Assembly (NCBI GenBank): GCA_002842045.1
Contig: PHBX01000015.1
Coordinates: 1 to 64,000, forward strand
DNA length: 64,000 bases
Direction: 5' to 3'
Source of the DNA: Chloroflexi bacterium HGW-Chloroflexi-3
Lineage (GTDB): Bacteria; Chloroflexota; Anaerolineae; Anaerolineales; Anaerolineaceae
Each line of letters opens with the position of its first letter. Position 1 is the stretch's first letter. A program made the position numbers and the translations under genes. Positions 42,625 through 51,809 of this stretch are shown piece after piece. A model generated the notes under the pieces. That model was not told where the DNA came from, made no database searches, and saw only the letters and a program-made list of their open reading frames with translations.

Positions 42625-43829
42625 CGAAAATATTATATGTAGATCCTTTTTCTGGGATCAGTGGGGATATGCTTTTGGGAGCATTTCTGGATGCTGGCTT
42701 ACCTTTAGACGTACTTAAAAATGCTTTTGAGTCTCTTGATTTACCAGAATCGTTTCATCTCACTTTTCGTACAGTAAAGAAAGTTGCCATCCAAGCAGGG
42801 TATTTTAACATCGAACTCGAACATGCAGCAAGTGACCAGGTTCAGTACCAGCATCGTCATATGTCTGATATTCGTCAGTTATTGACTCTCAGTAAATTAT
42901 TGCCCGGGGTGAAAGAATATAGTCTGAAAATCTTTGAATTGCTTGCGATTGCTGAAGGTATTGTCCACGGCGTTGATCCGGAGGAGGTACATTTCCATGA
43001 GGTAGGCGCGACCGACTCGATTCTCGATATTGTGGGTATGTGCACTGCTTTGGATTATTTTCAGATTGATGAAGTATATTCTTCCCCATTACCCTGGTGT
43101 GAAGGGACAGTCAATACACAACATGGTCCAATGCCAGTGCCTGCGCCAGCTACCATAGCTCTTTTGCAGGCTTGTAATGCTCAAATGCGTCCTTTCTCTG
43201 CTTCGCTGGAGTTGATCACCCCAACAGGTGCTGCTTTCCTGGCGGCCTTCGCGAAATTTGAGAAACCAGCCATGACACTGGAACGGCAGGGGAGTGGAGC
43301 TGGTTCGAAGGATACCCCATGGCCAAACATCCTGCGCGTGATGATGGGCGAAAGTCGGTCTGAGAACAACAATGATCATATTGTGATTGAAACCAATATT
43401 GATGATATGAATCCAGAGTGGTATGGGCATTTGATGGATCGTTGCTTTGCGGTTGGAGCATTGGATGTTGCTTATGAACCGATCTTCATGAAGAAAAACC
43501 GGCCAGCAACAAAGATTACGATCATCGCCAATCGCTTACAGGAAGCGCAACTGGCAAAATTATTATTAAAGGAATCAACTTCATTTGGTGTGCGAGTTTA
43601 TCCGATCCGACGCTATGAAGCTGAACGTGATTTTCTAAATATACAAACAGAGTGGGGGACTATCAGAGTTAAACGGAAATGGCAGGATGGAAAAGTGATT
43701 CAAATTGCACCGGAATATGAAGATTGTCACAGAATTGCCCTTGAGCACCAGGTTACCCTGGGAGAAGTCATACAAAAAGTGATGCTTGTTGTAGGGAACG
43801 AAGAGGGAAAAAGATGGGTATTGTTATAG
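42621..43829 (+). CDS. larC: Nickel insertion protein LarC (undivided)
   Basis: 402 aa. The start MTKILYVDPFSGISGDM and the VHFHEVGATDSILDIVG metal-region motif are diagnostic. LarC inserts nickel into the thiolated pyridinium dinucleotide or mononucleotide. In lactobacilli larC is split and read by frameshift, but here it is one continuous frame. No LarA-type racemase is in the window. Confidence 0.95.
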   Translation: MTKILYVDPFSGISGDMLLGAFLDAGLPLDVLKNAFESLDLPESFHLTFRTVKKVAIQAGYFNIELEHAASDQVQYQHRHMSDIRQLLTLSKLLPGVKEYSLKIFELLAIAEGIVHGVDPEEVHFHEVGATDSILDIVGMCTALDYFQIDEVYSSPLPWCEGTVNTQHGPMPVPAPATIALLQACNAQMRPFSASLELITPTGAAFLAAFAKFEKPAMTLERQGSGAGSKDTPWPNILRVMMGESRSENNNDHIVIETNIDDMNPEWYGHLMDRCFAVGALDVAYEPIFMKKNRPATKITIIANRLQEAQLAKLLLKESTSFGVRVYPIRRYEAERDFLNIQTEWGTIRVKRKWQDGKVIQIAPEYEDCHRIALEHQVTLGEVIQKVMLVVGNEEGKRWVLL

Positions 43830-44120
43830 ATCCAGCCTATCATGATTGTTTGCGGGATTAAGACTGCAAAAAAAAGCCAGAATCCAGGTGTAAAGATACC
43901 CAGACTATTTTGACTTGAATACATGGTGTGTAAAACCTAACTATCAGGACAGTGTTCAGCTCCTACAAAAGGTTATATTTGGTACAATAATTGCATAGAA
44001 AGGACCTTACAGAATTGTTAATTCAGAAATTCTCGATTCTCTCAGGTTGTAAAGAGAAAATATGACTTTTGGACTGAAAAAAATCTATAATCAAAGTAGA
44101 GAATTTGTGGATACAGGTGT

Positions 44121-44855
44121 ATGCAAAATAATATTTCAGTCCCTATTTATCAAAGGAACAACGTGAGTGTGATGCCGAACAGTGATATGTACATCTCTGG
44201 CAAAGTACTCTTGTCTTATCTCAATGAGCTGGTGGCTCTGGTGGGGGAGAAGAGTGTGATCATGGTATTAAAACGCTCTGGGTGGATGGATTATGTTCGA
44301 AAAATTGTGAATACCCGCCACGAAAAAACAGCTCCTTATGAAGCACTGATCAATATCAATCAACAGGTCGAAGATATTTTTGGTAATACAGCATTAAAAA
44401 CCCTGGTGTATTCATCTGCGAAACGCAGCTTTGCCAGTAGTTTTGGGGGGACAGAAGTAGTGCGTGAGACCTTACACTGGCTGCACAAGAATACCGAAAG
44501 CACACTGCGATTACGGGTCAGTCTGGAAACGATCAGTCATTTATTGCAGGCGACCAGTGATCAAACGATTAAAATCGAGGAGAGTTCCAGTCATTATCAC
44601 CTGACCATTCAGCAATGTGCTACCTGTTGGGGTGAGCATGGAAAATCATCACCGGTCTGTTTTTATACAGTCGGTATGATTCGTGGGGGATTGCATTATC
44701 TATTTGGACGCGATGAATATCCGGTACAGGAGCTGGCATGTTCAGCAACAGGCGATAAAGCTTGTGAATTCATCGTGCGAAAGTTCCCATTCAGCGATAA
44801 TGAAAAAGGGAGTGGCAAGACTGGCTTCCTGACATTACCTCCGCATTTACGCTAA
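44121..44855 (+). CDS. V4R-domain protein
   Basis: 244 aa. A helical N-terminal half (MVLKRSGWMDYVRKIVN) precedes a V4R (4-vinyl reductase) domain. Its hallmark pattern is QQCATCWGEHGKSSPVCFYTVGMIRGGL, then ELACSATGDKACEFIV. The conserved Cys residues suggest binding of a small ligand or cofactor. V4R domains occur in chlorophyll-pathway BchJ and in sensory proteins. No photosynthesis genes are nearby, so a sensor or regulatory role is more likely. It is a single gene in forward orientation. Confidence 0.8.
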   Translation: MQNNISVPIYQRNNVSVMPNSDMYISGKVLLSYLNELVALVGEKSVIMVLKRSGWMDYVRKIVNTRHEKTAPYEALININQQVEDIFGNTALKTLVYSSAKRSFASSFGGTEVVRETLHWLHKNTESTLRLRVSLETISHLLQATSDQTIKIEESSSHYHLTIQQCATCWGEHGKSSPVCFYTVGMIRGGLHYLFGRDEYPVQELACSATGDKACEFIVRKFPFSDNEKGSGKTGFLTLPPHLR

Positions 44856-44865
44856 TTTAAATAGC

Positions 44866-46965
44866 CTAATCTGATTGATCAATGGTATCTTCATCTGATG
44901 AAGATATTTTATCCTCTCTATCTCTTTTTTTGAAATCTGTATTCTCATCCGGGTTATCCTGATCATCACCACTGACCATGATAAGCGTTTCAATCACTTC
45001 TTCGCCATTGATATCTTCTTCATCAGGCATTAGTTCTACATCGTGTCGCTGACTGGGTCGATCATCAACATGGAATGGAACTTCAATCAGAACGATGTCT
45101 TTATCATCACGCAAAAGATTACGCAACCTGGAAGCGGTCTGGTTATGTAACCAGGATGCCCATTTGCTTTCCGGAATGAACTCAGGAACCACAACAGTTG
45201 TCAATTGATCTTTGAATTCATGGTCGTTGACGTTCTTAATATAATTAATGATTGGGTTGAGAATATCACGATAATCATATTCAATTTTGATCAATTGCAT
45301 ACCATCTGTGATCTCACTGAAGCGTTTCCAGCGTTTTTCAAAGCGATTTTTACTTTTTTCATCTGTAAAGACTGTAAGAACACGTACGTCTTTTGAGAGA
45401 CGTGCGGCGTATTGCATAGCCAGTAAAGTGCCACGATGGACATCTGCAACCGGGACGATGACAACATCGCCAACACCACAACTCTGTTTTAATGCCATGC
45501 CCTGGGTTGTCAACGCGTGTGCTACATTCTCGTAATGCTTGTTAATGGAGAAAAATAAGAAGATCACAAGTGGAATAATGACCGCGACGATCCATGCACC
45601 TTCAATAAATTTTGTGACCAGGAGAACCACAAAAACAAGGGATGTGACAGTTGCGCCCAAAGCATTCACAGCTCGTTTCCAACTGCTGCCTTTTTCATAA
45701 TGAACTTTAGTCACTTTGGTATGCAAAACCTGACCGGGTTTCAGTTTCCCGATTCTTCCCATCAAACGGAACATACCGGCTTGCGATAGGCTGAACCCCA
45801 ACATTACACCCAATGCATACAAGGGCAACATGGCAATTTCATCTGCCTGGAAAATTAGAATGACGATGGTAGCCAGCAAAGCCAGGGTAACGATACCTGC
45901 ACTATATACCAGACGATCACCTCGGATCATTAGCCAACGGGGCAAGAAATTATCGCGTGCCAGGAAAAATGAAAGGCGCGGAAAATCCTGAAAGCCGGTG
46001 TTGGCGGCCAGGAACAGAATGGCAGCGGTAAAGAATTGCACCCAAAAATAGAGAAAACCAGTGCCGGTAGCGCGGCGCGTGAGCTGAGAAAGAATACTTT
46101 CGGCTTCTTCAGGAACCAGAAGAAGGTGGGTAGCCAGGAAGGTGATGCCAATAAAAAGCGTCATGGCAATAATTCCCATGGCGACCATTGTAATAGCTGC
46201 ATTCTTTGATTCAGGTGGTTTGAAGGCTTTAACACCATCACTGATGGCTTCAATACCCGTCAGGGCGGTACATCCACCAGCAAACGCCCGCAAAATAAGC
46301 CATATAAATAGGAAACCCGAAGATTCTACCTGTGCTTTAACAATATGGGGAGTGATTTCTATAGGTGTCATCCCAAAGAGTCCAAAATAGCGTGCCAGTC
46401 CAACCAGGATGACCGCCAGAACACCAACTACAAAGGCATAAGCCGGGATAGCAAAAATGGTGCCACTCTCGCGCACACCTCGTAAGTTGATCCAGGTAAT
46501 CAGGACCAAAATGACCAGTGCAATGTAAACACGAAATTCAAATAATTCGGGAAATGCAGAGGTGACCGCACGGACACCCGCCGAAATGGAAACTGAGGCG
46601 GTCAGGGTATAATCGACGAGCAATGCAGCTGCAGCTACAAGAGAAGGTACTTTCCCCAGGTTATCCTTGGAAACCATGTATGATCCACCACCTTCAGGGT
46701 AATGCATAATCGTTTGGACGTAACTGAAGATGACAAGCAGAACCAGCATAGCAACAGCCAGACCGATTTGCATGGTCATGGCGAGTGCACCGCTGCCTAA
46801 CACCACCAGAACATGCATGATGGCTTCTGTAGCATAGGCATTACTACTGATCGGATCAGATGCAAAAATGGCTAAACCACGTTTTTTGTCAAGACGTTCA
46901 TGTGTGTCATGGCTGGTTGGGAATGGCTCGCCGATGAGAAAACGCTTAATTGTTGAATAACCCAT
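44866..46965 (-). CDS. KimA-like potassium permease (APC superfamily)
   Basis: 699 aa. Residues 1-25 (MGYSTIKRFLIGEPF) and ASDPISSNAYATEAI match the KimA/YdaO family of K+:H+ symporters. Twelve membrane segments run to ~470, including YPEGGGSYMVSKDNLG. A cytosolic USP-like domain follows (VVIVPVADVHRGTLLAMQYAARLS). The last ~70 aa form an acidic tail rich in D/E that the paralogue at 48.8 kb lacks. KimA is a high-affinity K+ importer under c-di-AMP control in Bacillus. Upstream of the start is AT-rich DNA without a c-di-AMP riboswitch that I can recognise. Confidence 0.85.
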   Translation of the reverse strand: MGYSTIKRFLIGEPFPTSHDTHERLDKKRGLAIFASDPISSNAYATEAIMHVLVVLGSGALAMTMQIGLAVAMLVLLVIFSYVQTIMHYPEGGGSYMVSKDNLGKVPSLVAAAALLVDYTLTASVSISAGVRAVTSAFPELFEFRVYIALVILVLITWINLRGVRESGTIFAIPAYAFVVGVLAVILVGLARYFGLFGMTPIEITPHIVKAQVESSGFLFIWLILRAFAGGCTALTGIEAISDGVKAFKPPESKNAAITMVAMGIIAMTLFIGITFLATHLLLVPEEAESILSQLTRRATGTGFLYFWVQFFTAAILFLAANTGFQDFPRLSFFLARDNFLPRWLMIRGDRLVYSAGIVTLALLATIVILIFQADEIAMLPLYALGVMLGFSLSQAGMFRLMGRIGKLKPGQVLHTKVTKVHYEKGSSWKRAVNALGATVTSLVFVVLLVTKFIEGAWIVAVIIPLVIFLFFSINKHYENVAHALTTQGMALKQSCGVGDVVIVPVADVHRGTLLAMQYAARLSKDVRVLTVFTDEKSKNRFEKRWKRFSEITDGMQLIKIEYDYRDILNPIINYIKNVNDHEFKDQLTTVVVPEFIPESKWASWLHNQTASRLRNLLRDDKDIVLIEVPFHVDDRPSQRHDVELMPDEEDINGEEVIETLIMVSGDDQDNPDENTDFKKRDREDKISSSDEDTIDQSD

Positions 46966-47336
46966 AATAATTTAAGTCCTTGTAAAATCAATTTAAAAAA
47001 AGTAAAAATAAAAATTTAAATAAATGCTTGCAAAAGAAGCCAACTATTCTTTAATTGTTTAAATAGGTAGTTCTTTCTGTTATTTGATTAATGAGCAGCA
47101 GGCGGTGGATAAATCCCGGAAAAATGCTTCCAGGCAATGGATCGCGACGATTCTATTGGTATTTTTCCCCCGAAATGATTCAGTTTTGGTTGTTTGCTTT
47201 TGTGTGTGTGAGCAGTGCCAGGACAAAATTGAGGTGTTTGGCAGTTCCACTTAAGCAAAAATTCCAAAACGAAAAGGTTATTGTTCATCTATTTTGTATT
47301 TAATTCTCCAAAGGTTGCTATCATACCTTTGATTAT

Positions 47337-47356
47337 ATCTCATGTCAATGTGAGAT
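47337..47356 (-). terminator. Small hairpin downstream of the RCK genes
   Basis: ATCTCA and TGAGAT (6 bp, 8-nt loop) lie 24 nt past the stop of the TrkA-like gene, followed on the minus strand by ATAATC. The remaining intergenic sequence, 46966-47379, has no supportable gene. Confidence 0.35.
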
Positions 47357-47379
47357 TTATCCTGATCGGGGGGGATAGG

Positions 47380-48078
47380 CTAAAAGCGGTGGGTGAGTCG
47401 AATGTCAGAGTTGTTTAAATCTGAGAATACTTTTTGGAATTGTTCCGCTCCTTGACGGTCGGTGATCGCCAGCACTTCATCGCCAACCTCAAAGACCGTA
47501 TTTCCATGCGGCATCACTACCTCACCTTTGCGGAAAATGGCAGCCAGAACACATTGTTCGGGTAAATTCAAATCCTTAATAGCTTTCCCAATAGCAATCG
47601 CTTTGGGTGGTATTTTTTCTTCCACCAGCGCATAATTGCCTTTACGCAATTTGAGCAAAGTCATCATATCACCAAGCGACATTTCTTCCTCAATCAGGCT
47701 GGACATGATCTCAGCGTGATTTACGGGCACATCCACACCAAAAACTTCGTTGAACAACCAGGCATTGTGCGGATTGTTGACACGGGCAATGGTGCGATTA
47801 ATATTGTATTTTGTGCGCGCTATATAACAAAGAACCAAATTTTCTTCGTCATTTGTAGTAACTGCCACGAACACATGTGCTTTTTCAGGTTTGGCATATT
47901 GGAAAATGGAAGGATCCAAAGGATTCCCTTCAATAACCACTTCTGTCGGTAGTTCTTTGTGTAAACTGCTGATAACCTTGGGTCGGGATTCAATAACCCG
48001 AACGGTATGGTCCTGTTTAAGGAGATTGCGTGCTAAATATGTACTGGTGCGTCCTCCGCCGGCAATAATAACAAACAT
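47380..48078 (-). CDS. TrkA/RCK-domain potassium regulator (second of pair)
   Basis: 232 aa. The N-terminal Rossmann RCK_N reads MFVIIAGGGRTSTYLARNLL, with an acidic residue after strand 2 (VIESRP). RCK_C covers roughly the last 75 aa (IGKAIKDLNLPEQCVLAAIFRKGE...VGDEVLAITD). Such proteins bind NAD(H) or nucleotides and gate K+ uptake channels. ATG 48078 is chosen: AGGAGG is 7 nt upstream, and it overlaps the end of the preceding gene. Confidence 0.88.
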   Translation of the reverse strand: MFVIIAGGGRTSTYLARNLLKQDHTVRVIESRPKVISSLHKELPTEVVIEGNPLDPSIFQYAKPEKAHVFVAVTTNDEENLVLCYIARTKYNINRTIARVNNPHNAWLFNEVFGVDVPVNHAEIMSSLIEEEMSLGDMMTLLKLRKGNYALVEEKIPPKAIAIGKAIKDLNLPEQCVLAAIFRKGEVVMPHGNTVFEVGDEVLAITDRQGAEQFQKVFSDLNNSDIRLTHRF

Positions 48079-48079
48079 A

Positions 48080-48745
48080 TCAGACCTCCTGCTGGGTGTT
48101 ACCAAATTGCTGTCTCAAGGCTTTAATGCCGTCATGGGTGGCACTGAAATGTAAATGGTCATCAACTTTCAAGATGTCTTCCAAGCGTGGAATAAATGAT
48201 TTTCCATTGCGGGTGATTGAAACCAATACAGACTGGCCAGGAGTTTGTACTAAATCAGCAACATGTTTTCCAATCCAATGCTCTGGAACGATCACCTGGT
48301 AATAATCCACAGCTCCATCCCCAAAAGAATAAACAACCTTGAATTGCTCATTCAGTATCATTTCTTCTAGTCGCGAAGCGCCCCAACTTGTCCCACTTAT
48401 TGTTTCGAGGTTAAAGAATTCGAAGAGTTCTCCTACGGTAGGTTCAAAATTACGGGCAACCACATTGTGAATATGGTAGGTTTCTTTGGCGGTCCTACCA
48501 ATCACAAGGTTGATGGCATCATTACTGGTTACGGCTGCAACTGCCTCTGCTGTCTCAATCCCGGCGCGTTTTAAAACATCCTGATTGAGGGCATCTCCAA
48601 TCAACAAATGTCCACGAAAATCTGGTTTCAATATATCGAAAGCCAACTCATCTACATCGATGATGGAAACTTCATTTCCATGGTGGAAAAGTAATTGAGC
48701 CAACTCTGACCCCAACCGTCCACAACCGACAATTAATACTTTCAT
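48080..48745 (-). CDS. TrkA/RCK-domain potassium regulator (first of pair)
   Basis: 221 aa. RCK_N reads MKVLIVGCGRLGSELAQLL with SIIDVDELAF, and the RCK_C domain ends at FSATHDGIKALRQQF. It lies 17 bp after the KimA-like gene and is coupled to the next RCK gene through TGATATG. No TrkH/KtrB channel is present nearby, so the natural partner may be the flanking KimA-like permeases. Confidence 0.9.
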   Translation of the reverse strand: MKVLIVGCGRLGSELAQLLFHHGNEVSIIDVDELAFDILKPDFRGHLLIGDALNQDVLKRAGIETAEAVAAVTSNDAINLVIGRTAKETYHIHNVVARNFEPTVGELFEFFNLETISGTSWGASRLEEMILNEQFKVVYSFGDGAVDYYQVIVPEHWIGKHVADLVQTPGQSVLVSITRNGKSFIPRLEDILKVDDHLHFSATHDGIKALRQQFGNTQQEV

Positions 48746-48762
48746 TATAGTTCCTTTATATT

Positions 48763-50703
48763 CTATTCAACCTGATAGGGTACTTCTACGATAACTATAT
48801 CTTTTTGCCCTATCAAGACCTTGCGTAAAGTATCCGCAGTACGCATGTGCAAGGCATTTGTCCAGAACCGTTTGGGAATAAACTGCGGGATTACAATAGT
48901 GATCATTTCATTTTCCAAACGATTATTACATAACTCGACAATGTAATCGAGGATAGGCTCAATCATCAAACGATATTGGGATTCCAAAATAACCAGACGA
49001 ACCCCATCACCCCAAATTTCCCATTTTTGCTGAAGTTTAGCCGCTTCATCATCATCTATGGAAACATGAACTGCAGTCACATCCTTGGATAATTCTTCGG
49101 CATATTTCAATGCTTTTAAGGTGCCACGATGAACACTGGCAATCGGTACAATCACTCGATGTCGGCCGAAGTGATGCTGTCCGATATATTTTTCCAGCGA
49201 AAGGTGGGCGGCCAGGTTTTTGTAATGACGATGGATTGATAGGAAGATGAGAACCAATATGGGAAGGAGAATAACAACTACCCAGGCGCCGTCTGCAAAT
49301 TTGGTTACAGCGAAAATAATCATTACAAAGAACGTCACGACAGCCCCAAAACCATTGATAATCATCTTAAATAACCAGGTTTTTTCATAATGAACTACAG
49401 ATCCTGGTTCAATTTTTTCTTCACCTGGTCTTAAATGTCCACTTTTCCACCAGCGATGTGCCATACCCCCTTGTGAAAGGGAGAATGAAAGAAATACACC
49501 AATTGCATATAGTGGGATCAATCTTGACACATTGGCTTGAAAGATGATTACCAAAACAGATGCGATAATGGCCAGAGATGCAATACCACGCGAATAAACC
49601 AGACGGCTACCACGATAGGTAAGTTGGCGTGGCAAGAAACCATCCTTGGCTGTCAGAGCTCCTAAACGAGGAAAATCTGCAAAAGCAGTATTGGCTGCCA
49701 TCACCAGAATGATTGTAGTACCAATAATGGTTGCCAGGTAGAGAATTCCACGCCCATCAAAAACAGTTCGGGCAATTTGTGAGACCAAAGTTTCGTGTTC
49801 AGAGGGGATGGCAGCAACTTTTCCTGCTAAGAAGGTGACACCAATTAACATGGATCCCAAAATCATTGCCATGAAAATTAATGTAGTACCTGCATTCTTA
49901 CTGCGAGGTTCACGAAAAGCTGTGATCCCATTCGAAATTGCTTCCACTCCGGTTACCGAAGCAGTTCCACTGGCAAAAGCTTTCAAAATCAAGAATAAAC
50001 TCAAGGCCTGTGGTTCTGCCAGAATGGTTAATTCCGGAGGATTGATAACCAGACCAAGCGAGCCTGAAAAATAACGAACCAGACCAACAACGATGGTTAA
50101 GTACATAACTATGACAAAGAAATAGGTAGGAATGGCAAAGGTTATTCCTGATTCTTTCACACCGCGTAAATTGATTATCATGATAAACATAATGAAAAAG
50201 ACAGCGATTTCCACGCGCCAGCGAAAAATTTCCGGAAATGCAGATACAATTTGGGCAACACCTGCTGATATCGAAACGGCGACAGTAAGGATATAATCCG
50301 TTAATAATGCTGCCCCGGCAATTTGTGCTGGAACTTCGCCAATATTATCCCTGGCAACAATATACGCCCCACCACCATCCGGATAGGCATGGATTGTTTG
50401 TTCATATGAAATGGTTAAAATGGTCAATAAACCAACAATGCCAAGGACCAGTGGTAGGGAATAGGAAAGCGACGCCATCCCAGCAGCTGCCAGCATCATC
50501 ATCAATTCCTGTGGACCATAAGCCACTGAAGACATAGCATCCGAAGAAAAAACAGCCAGACCGATCAGTTTTCCAATTGTCTGGTGGGGTGCATCAGCTG
50601 TTTGTAAAGGTTTACCAATCAGCCAGTTGGTGAAACTGCGTCGTGGTTTAAAGTCTGTGCTACGAACCTGTACGGTTGTCCCGTTTTTGTCGTCTAAATT
50701 CAT
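48763..50703 (-). CDS. KimA-like potassium permease (APC superfamily), second paralogue
   Basis: 646 aa. It has the same architecture as the permease at 44.9 kb: SFTNWLIGKPL, FSSDAMSSVAYGPQE, YPDGGGAYIVARDNIG, twelve membrane segments, and a C-terminal USP-like domain (HRVIVPIASVHRGTLKALKYAEELS). The acidic tail is missing. It heads an operon with the two RCK genes and probably leads into the other permease. A near-consensus promoter with tandem 16-bp repeats lies upstream. Confidence 0.86.
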   Translation of the reverse strand: MNLDDKNGTTVQVRSTDFKPRRSFTNWLIGKPLQTADAPHQTIGKLIGLAVFSSDAMSSVAYGPQELMMMLAAAGMASLSYSLPLVLGIVGLLTILTISYEQTIHAYPDGGGAYIVARDNIGEVPAQIAGAALLTDYILTVAVSISAGVAQIVSAFPEIFRWRVEIAVFFIMFIMIINLRGVKESGITFAIPTYFFVIVMYLTIVVGLVRYFSGSLGLVINPPELTILAEPQALSLFLILKAFASGTASVTGVEAISNGITAFREPRSKNAGTTLIFMAMILGSMLIGVTFLAGKVAAIPSEHETLVSQIARTVFDGRGILYLATIIGTTIILVMAANTAFADFPRLGALTAKDGFLPRQLTYRGSRLVYSRGIASLAIIASVLVIIFQANVSRLIPLYAIGVFLSFSLSQGGMAHRWWKSGHLRPGEEKIEPGSVVHYEKTWLFKMIINGFGAVVTFFVMIIFAVTKFADGAWVVVILLPILVLIFLSIHRHYKNLAAHLSLEKYIGQHHFGRHRVIVPIASVHRGTLKALKYAEELSKDVTAVHVSIDDDEAAKLQQKWEIWGDGVRLVILESQYRLMIEPILDYIVELCNNRLENEMITIVIPQFIPKRFWTNALHMRTADTLRKVLIGQKDIVIVEVPYQVE

Positions 50704-50755
50704 GTTAACCTTGTCCTGGAATTGAAAAATTCAACTCCATCTCACAAAGCGAGAG

Positions 50756-50784
50756 ATTATAAGACTATGTTAATCGACTGTCAA
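50756..50784 (-). promoter_or_regulatory. Promoter of the KimA/RCK operon
   Basis: On the minus strand TTGACA (50784-50779), a 17-nt spacer and TATAAT (50761-50756), an exact sigma-70 consensus. The leader to ATG 50703 is about 46 nt. Confidence 0.75.
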
Positions 50785-50816
50785 TGATCTTACCTTGACA
50801 TGATCTTACCTTGACA
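50785..50816. repeat. Perfect tandem 16-bp repeat abutting the -35 box
   Basis: TGATCTTACCTTGACA occurs twice without a gap (50785-50800 and 50801-50816), directly upstream of the -35 of the KimA/RCK promoter. The position suits an activator or repressor site. The rest of 50817-51025 holds no gene. Confidence 0.6.
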
Positions 50817-51025
50817 TAATCGATGCCATCGGTAGTAATTGTAAAATCGCCCCTAAATAAGGCGATTGATGAGTTTGTTGAAATAATAAATTTATTATAA
50901 CCTTAATTTTGCTTTGTTGTGTGTATGGTGCGAAATACTAAATGGGTGGGTTTCTATACGGTTGAGCTTTTGGACAGCCTGGTTCTTGTCTGGTCGGGCT
51001 CTCTCTTGAGTAGGCACTCATATGG

Positions 51026-51078
51026 GGGTGCACTCGTACGGGTGCACTCGTACGGGCGGGTTCAGAACCCGCCCGTAC
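51026..51078. repeat. Tandem 14-mer plus 14-bp perfect palindrome (REP-like)
   Basis: GGGTGCACTCGTAC is repeated directly (51026-51039, 51040-51053). It overlaps a palindrome with arms GTACGGGCGGGTTC and GAACCCGCCCGTAC around a single A (51050-51078). It is much more GC-rich than its surroundings. A related palindrome is at 54337-54369. Confidence 0.6.
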
Positions 51079-51113
51079 CGATTTTGGTGACAAACCCCAA
51101 TTTTCTCTTTCAA

Positions 51114-51685
51114 TTACTCATAAAATTGGAAACTCGCCAAAATATGGTTATACAGGTCCCAATCCTCTTTGCCGCTGGTATGCAGGATGACGATGGAATA
51201 TAGTTGATCTTTGTTTGCGAAGTAATAATGATCAAAGTTGTAGGATTGTCCACCACTTATAAAGCGAGTATGAACATCAGTGGTGCTGGCGATCTCCATT
51301 AGGTCGTAAGTCTCGGAATCAATCAGGTTATTTTCCGCTAACCATTGTTCCAGGTTAGAGCTTTTTGGCGGGCGGTATTCCTCCCGATCCTGTGGGTGGG
51401 TAATGAATTTTCTGTCAGATTATCTCCAGGGTTGCATTCACCCCGAAAATACGCCCATTCATCACACTCGCTGCCATCCGCGAAGACGCAGAAACCAGCC
51501 TGAGATCCATCTTCTGCAGTGCGGATCTCAAGAGTTCCGCCATTTTCTTCACAGAACACGGATGCCGGGTTGGGCATGTTGGCATTTCCGGAGTCATTTT
51601 TATCAGAACCTGTGGTCAGGTTACAGGCCGTCAGGAATATCATTCCGATTGAAACAAGCAGGGTGAAAAAAGATTTAGAGGACAT
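51114..51685 (-). pseudogene. DUF333-type lipoprotein gene split by a frameshift
   Basis: The first frame (ATG 51685, AGGAGG 7 nt upstream) encodes a lipoprotein signal (FFTLLVSIGMIFLTAC) and a DUF333 domain (PASVFCEENGGTLEIR, GFCVFADGSECDEWAYF, RGECNPGD). Near 51420 the coding signal jumps to another frame, reading KFITHPQDREEYRPP ... LEQWLAENNLID and ending ILASFQFYE at 51114. Joined, the two give a lipoprotein of about 190 aa. It is either a recent frameshift mutation or a sequencing error. Confidence 0.7.
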
Positions 51686-51809
51686 TTCTGTACCTCCTGG
51701 TGTCTGCACTGGGGGGAAACGCTCTCCCCTTTGATGGAATCTGTGCATTCAGGATTACTGTTGTATAGACGATGAGAATTTGGAAATTGTTTCAAATTTC
51801 ACTGATGAC

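Noticed and set aside
47091..47303. 70-aa plus-strand open frame between the KimA-like gene and the RCK genes
   Set aside because: No RBS, no recognisable motif and opposite to the operon direction.
46966..47379. Possible c-di-AMP (ydaO/kimA) riboswitch ahead of the KimA-like genes
   Set aside because: The leaders at 46966-47090 and 50704-50760 are short and AT-rich and show none of the conserved segments I would expect.
50919..51203. 94-aa open frame on the plus strand
   Set aside because: It runs through the tandem 14-mer and palindrome and opposes the DUF333 gene end. Its composition reflects the repeats.
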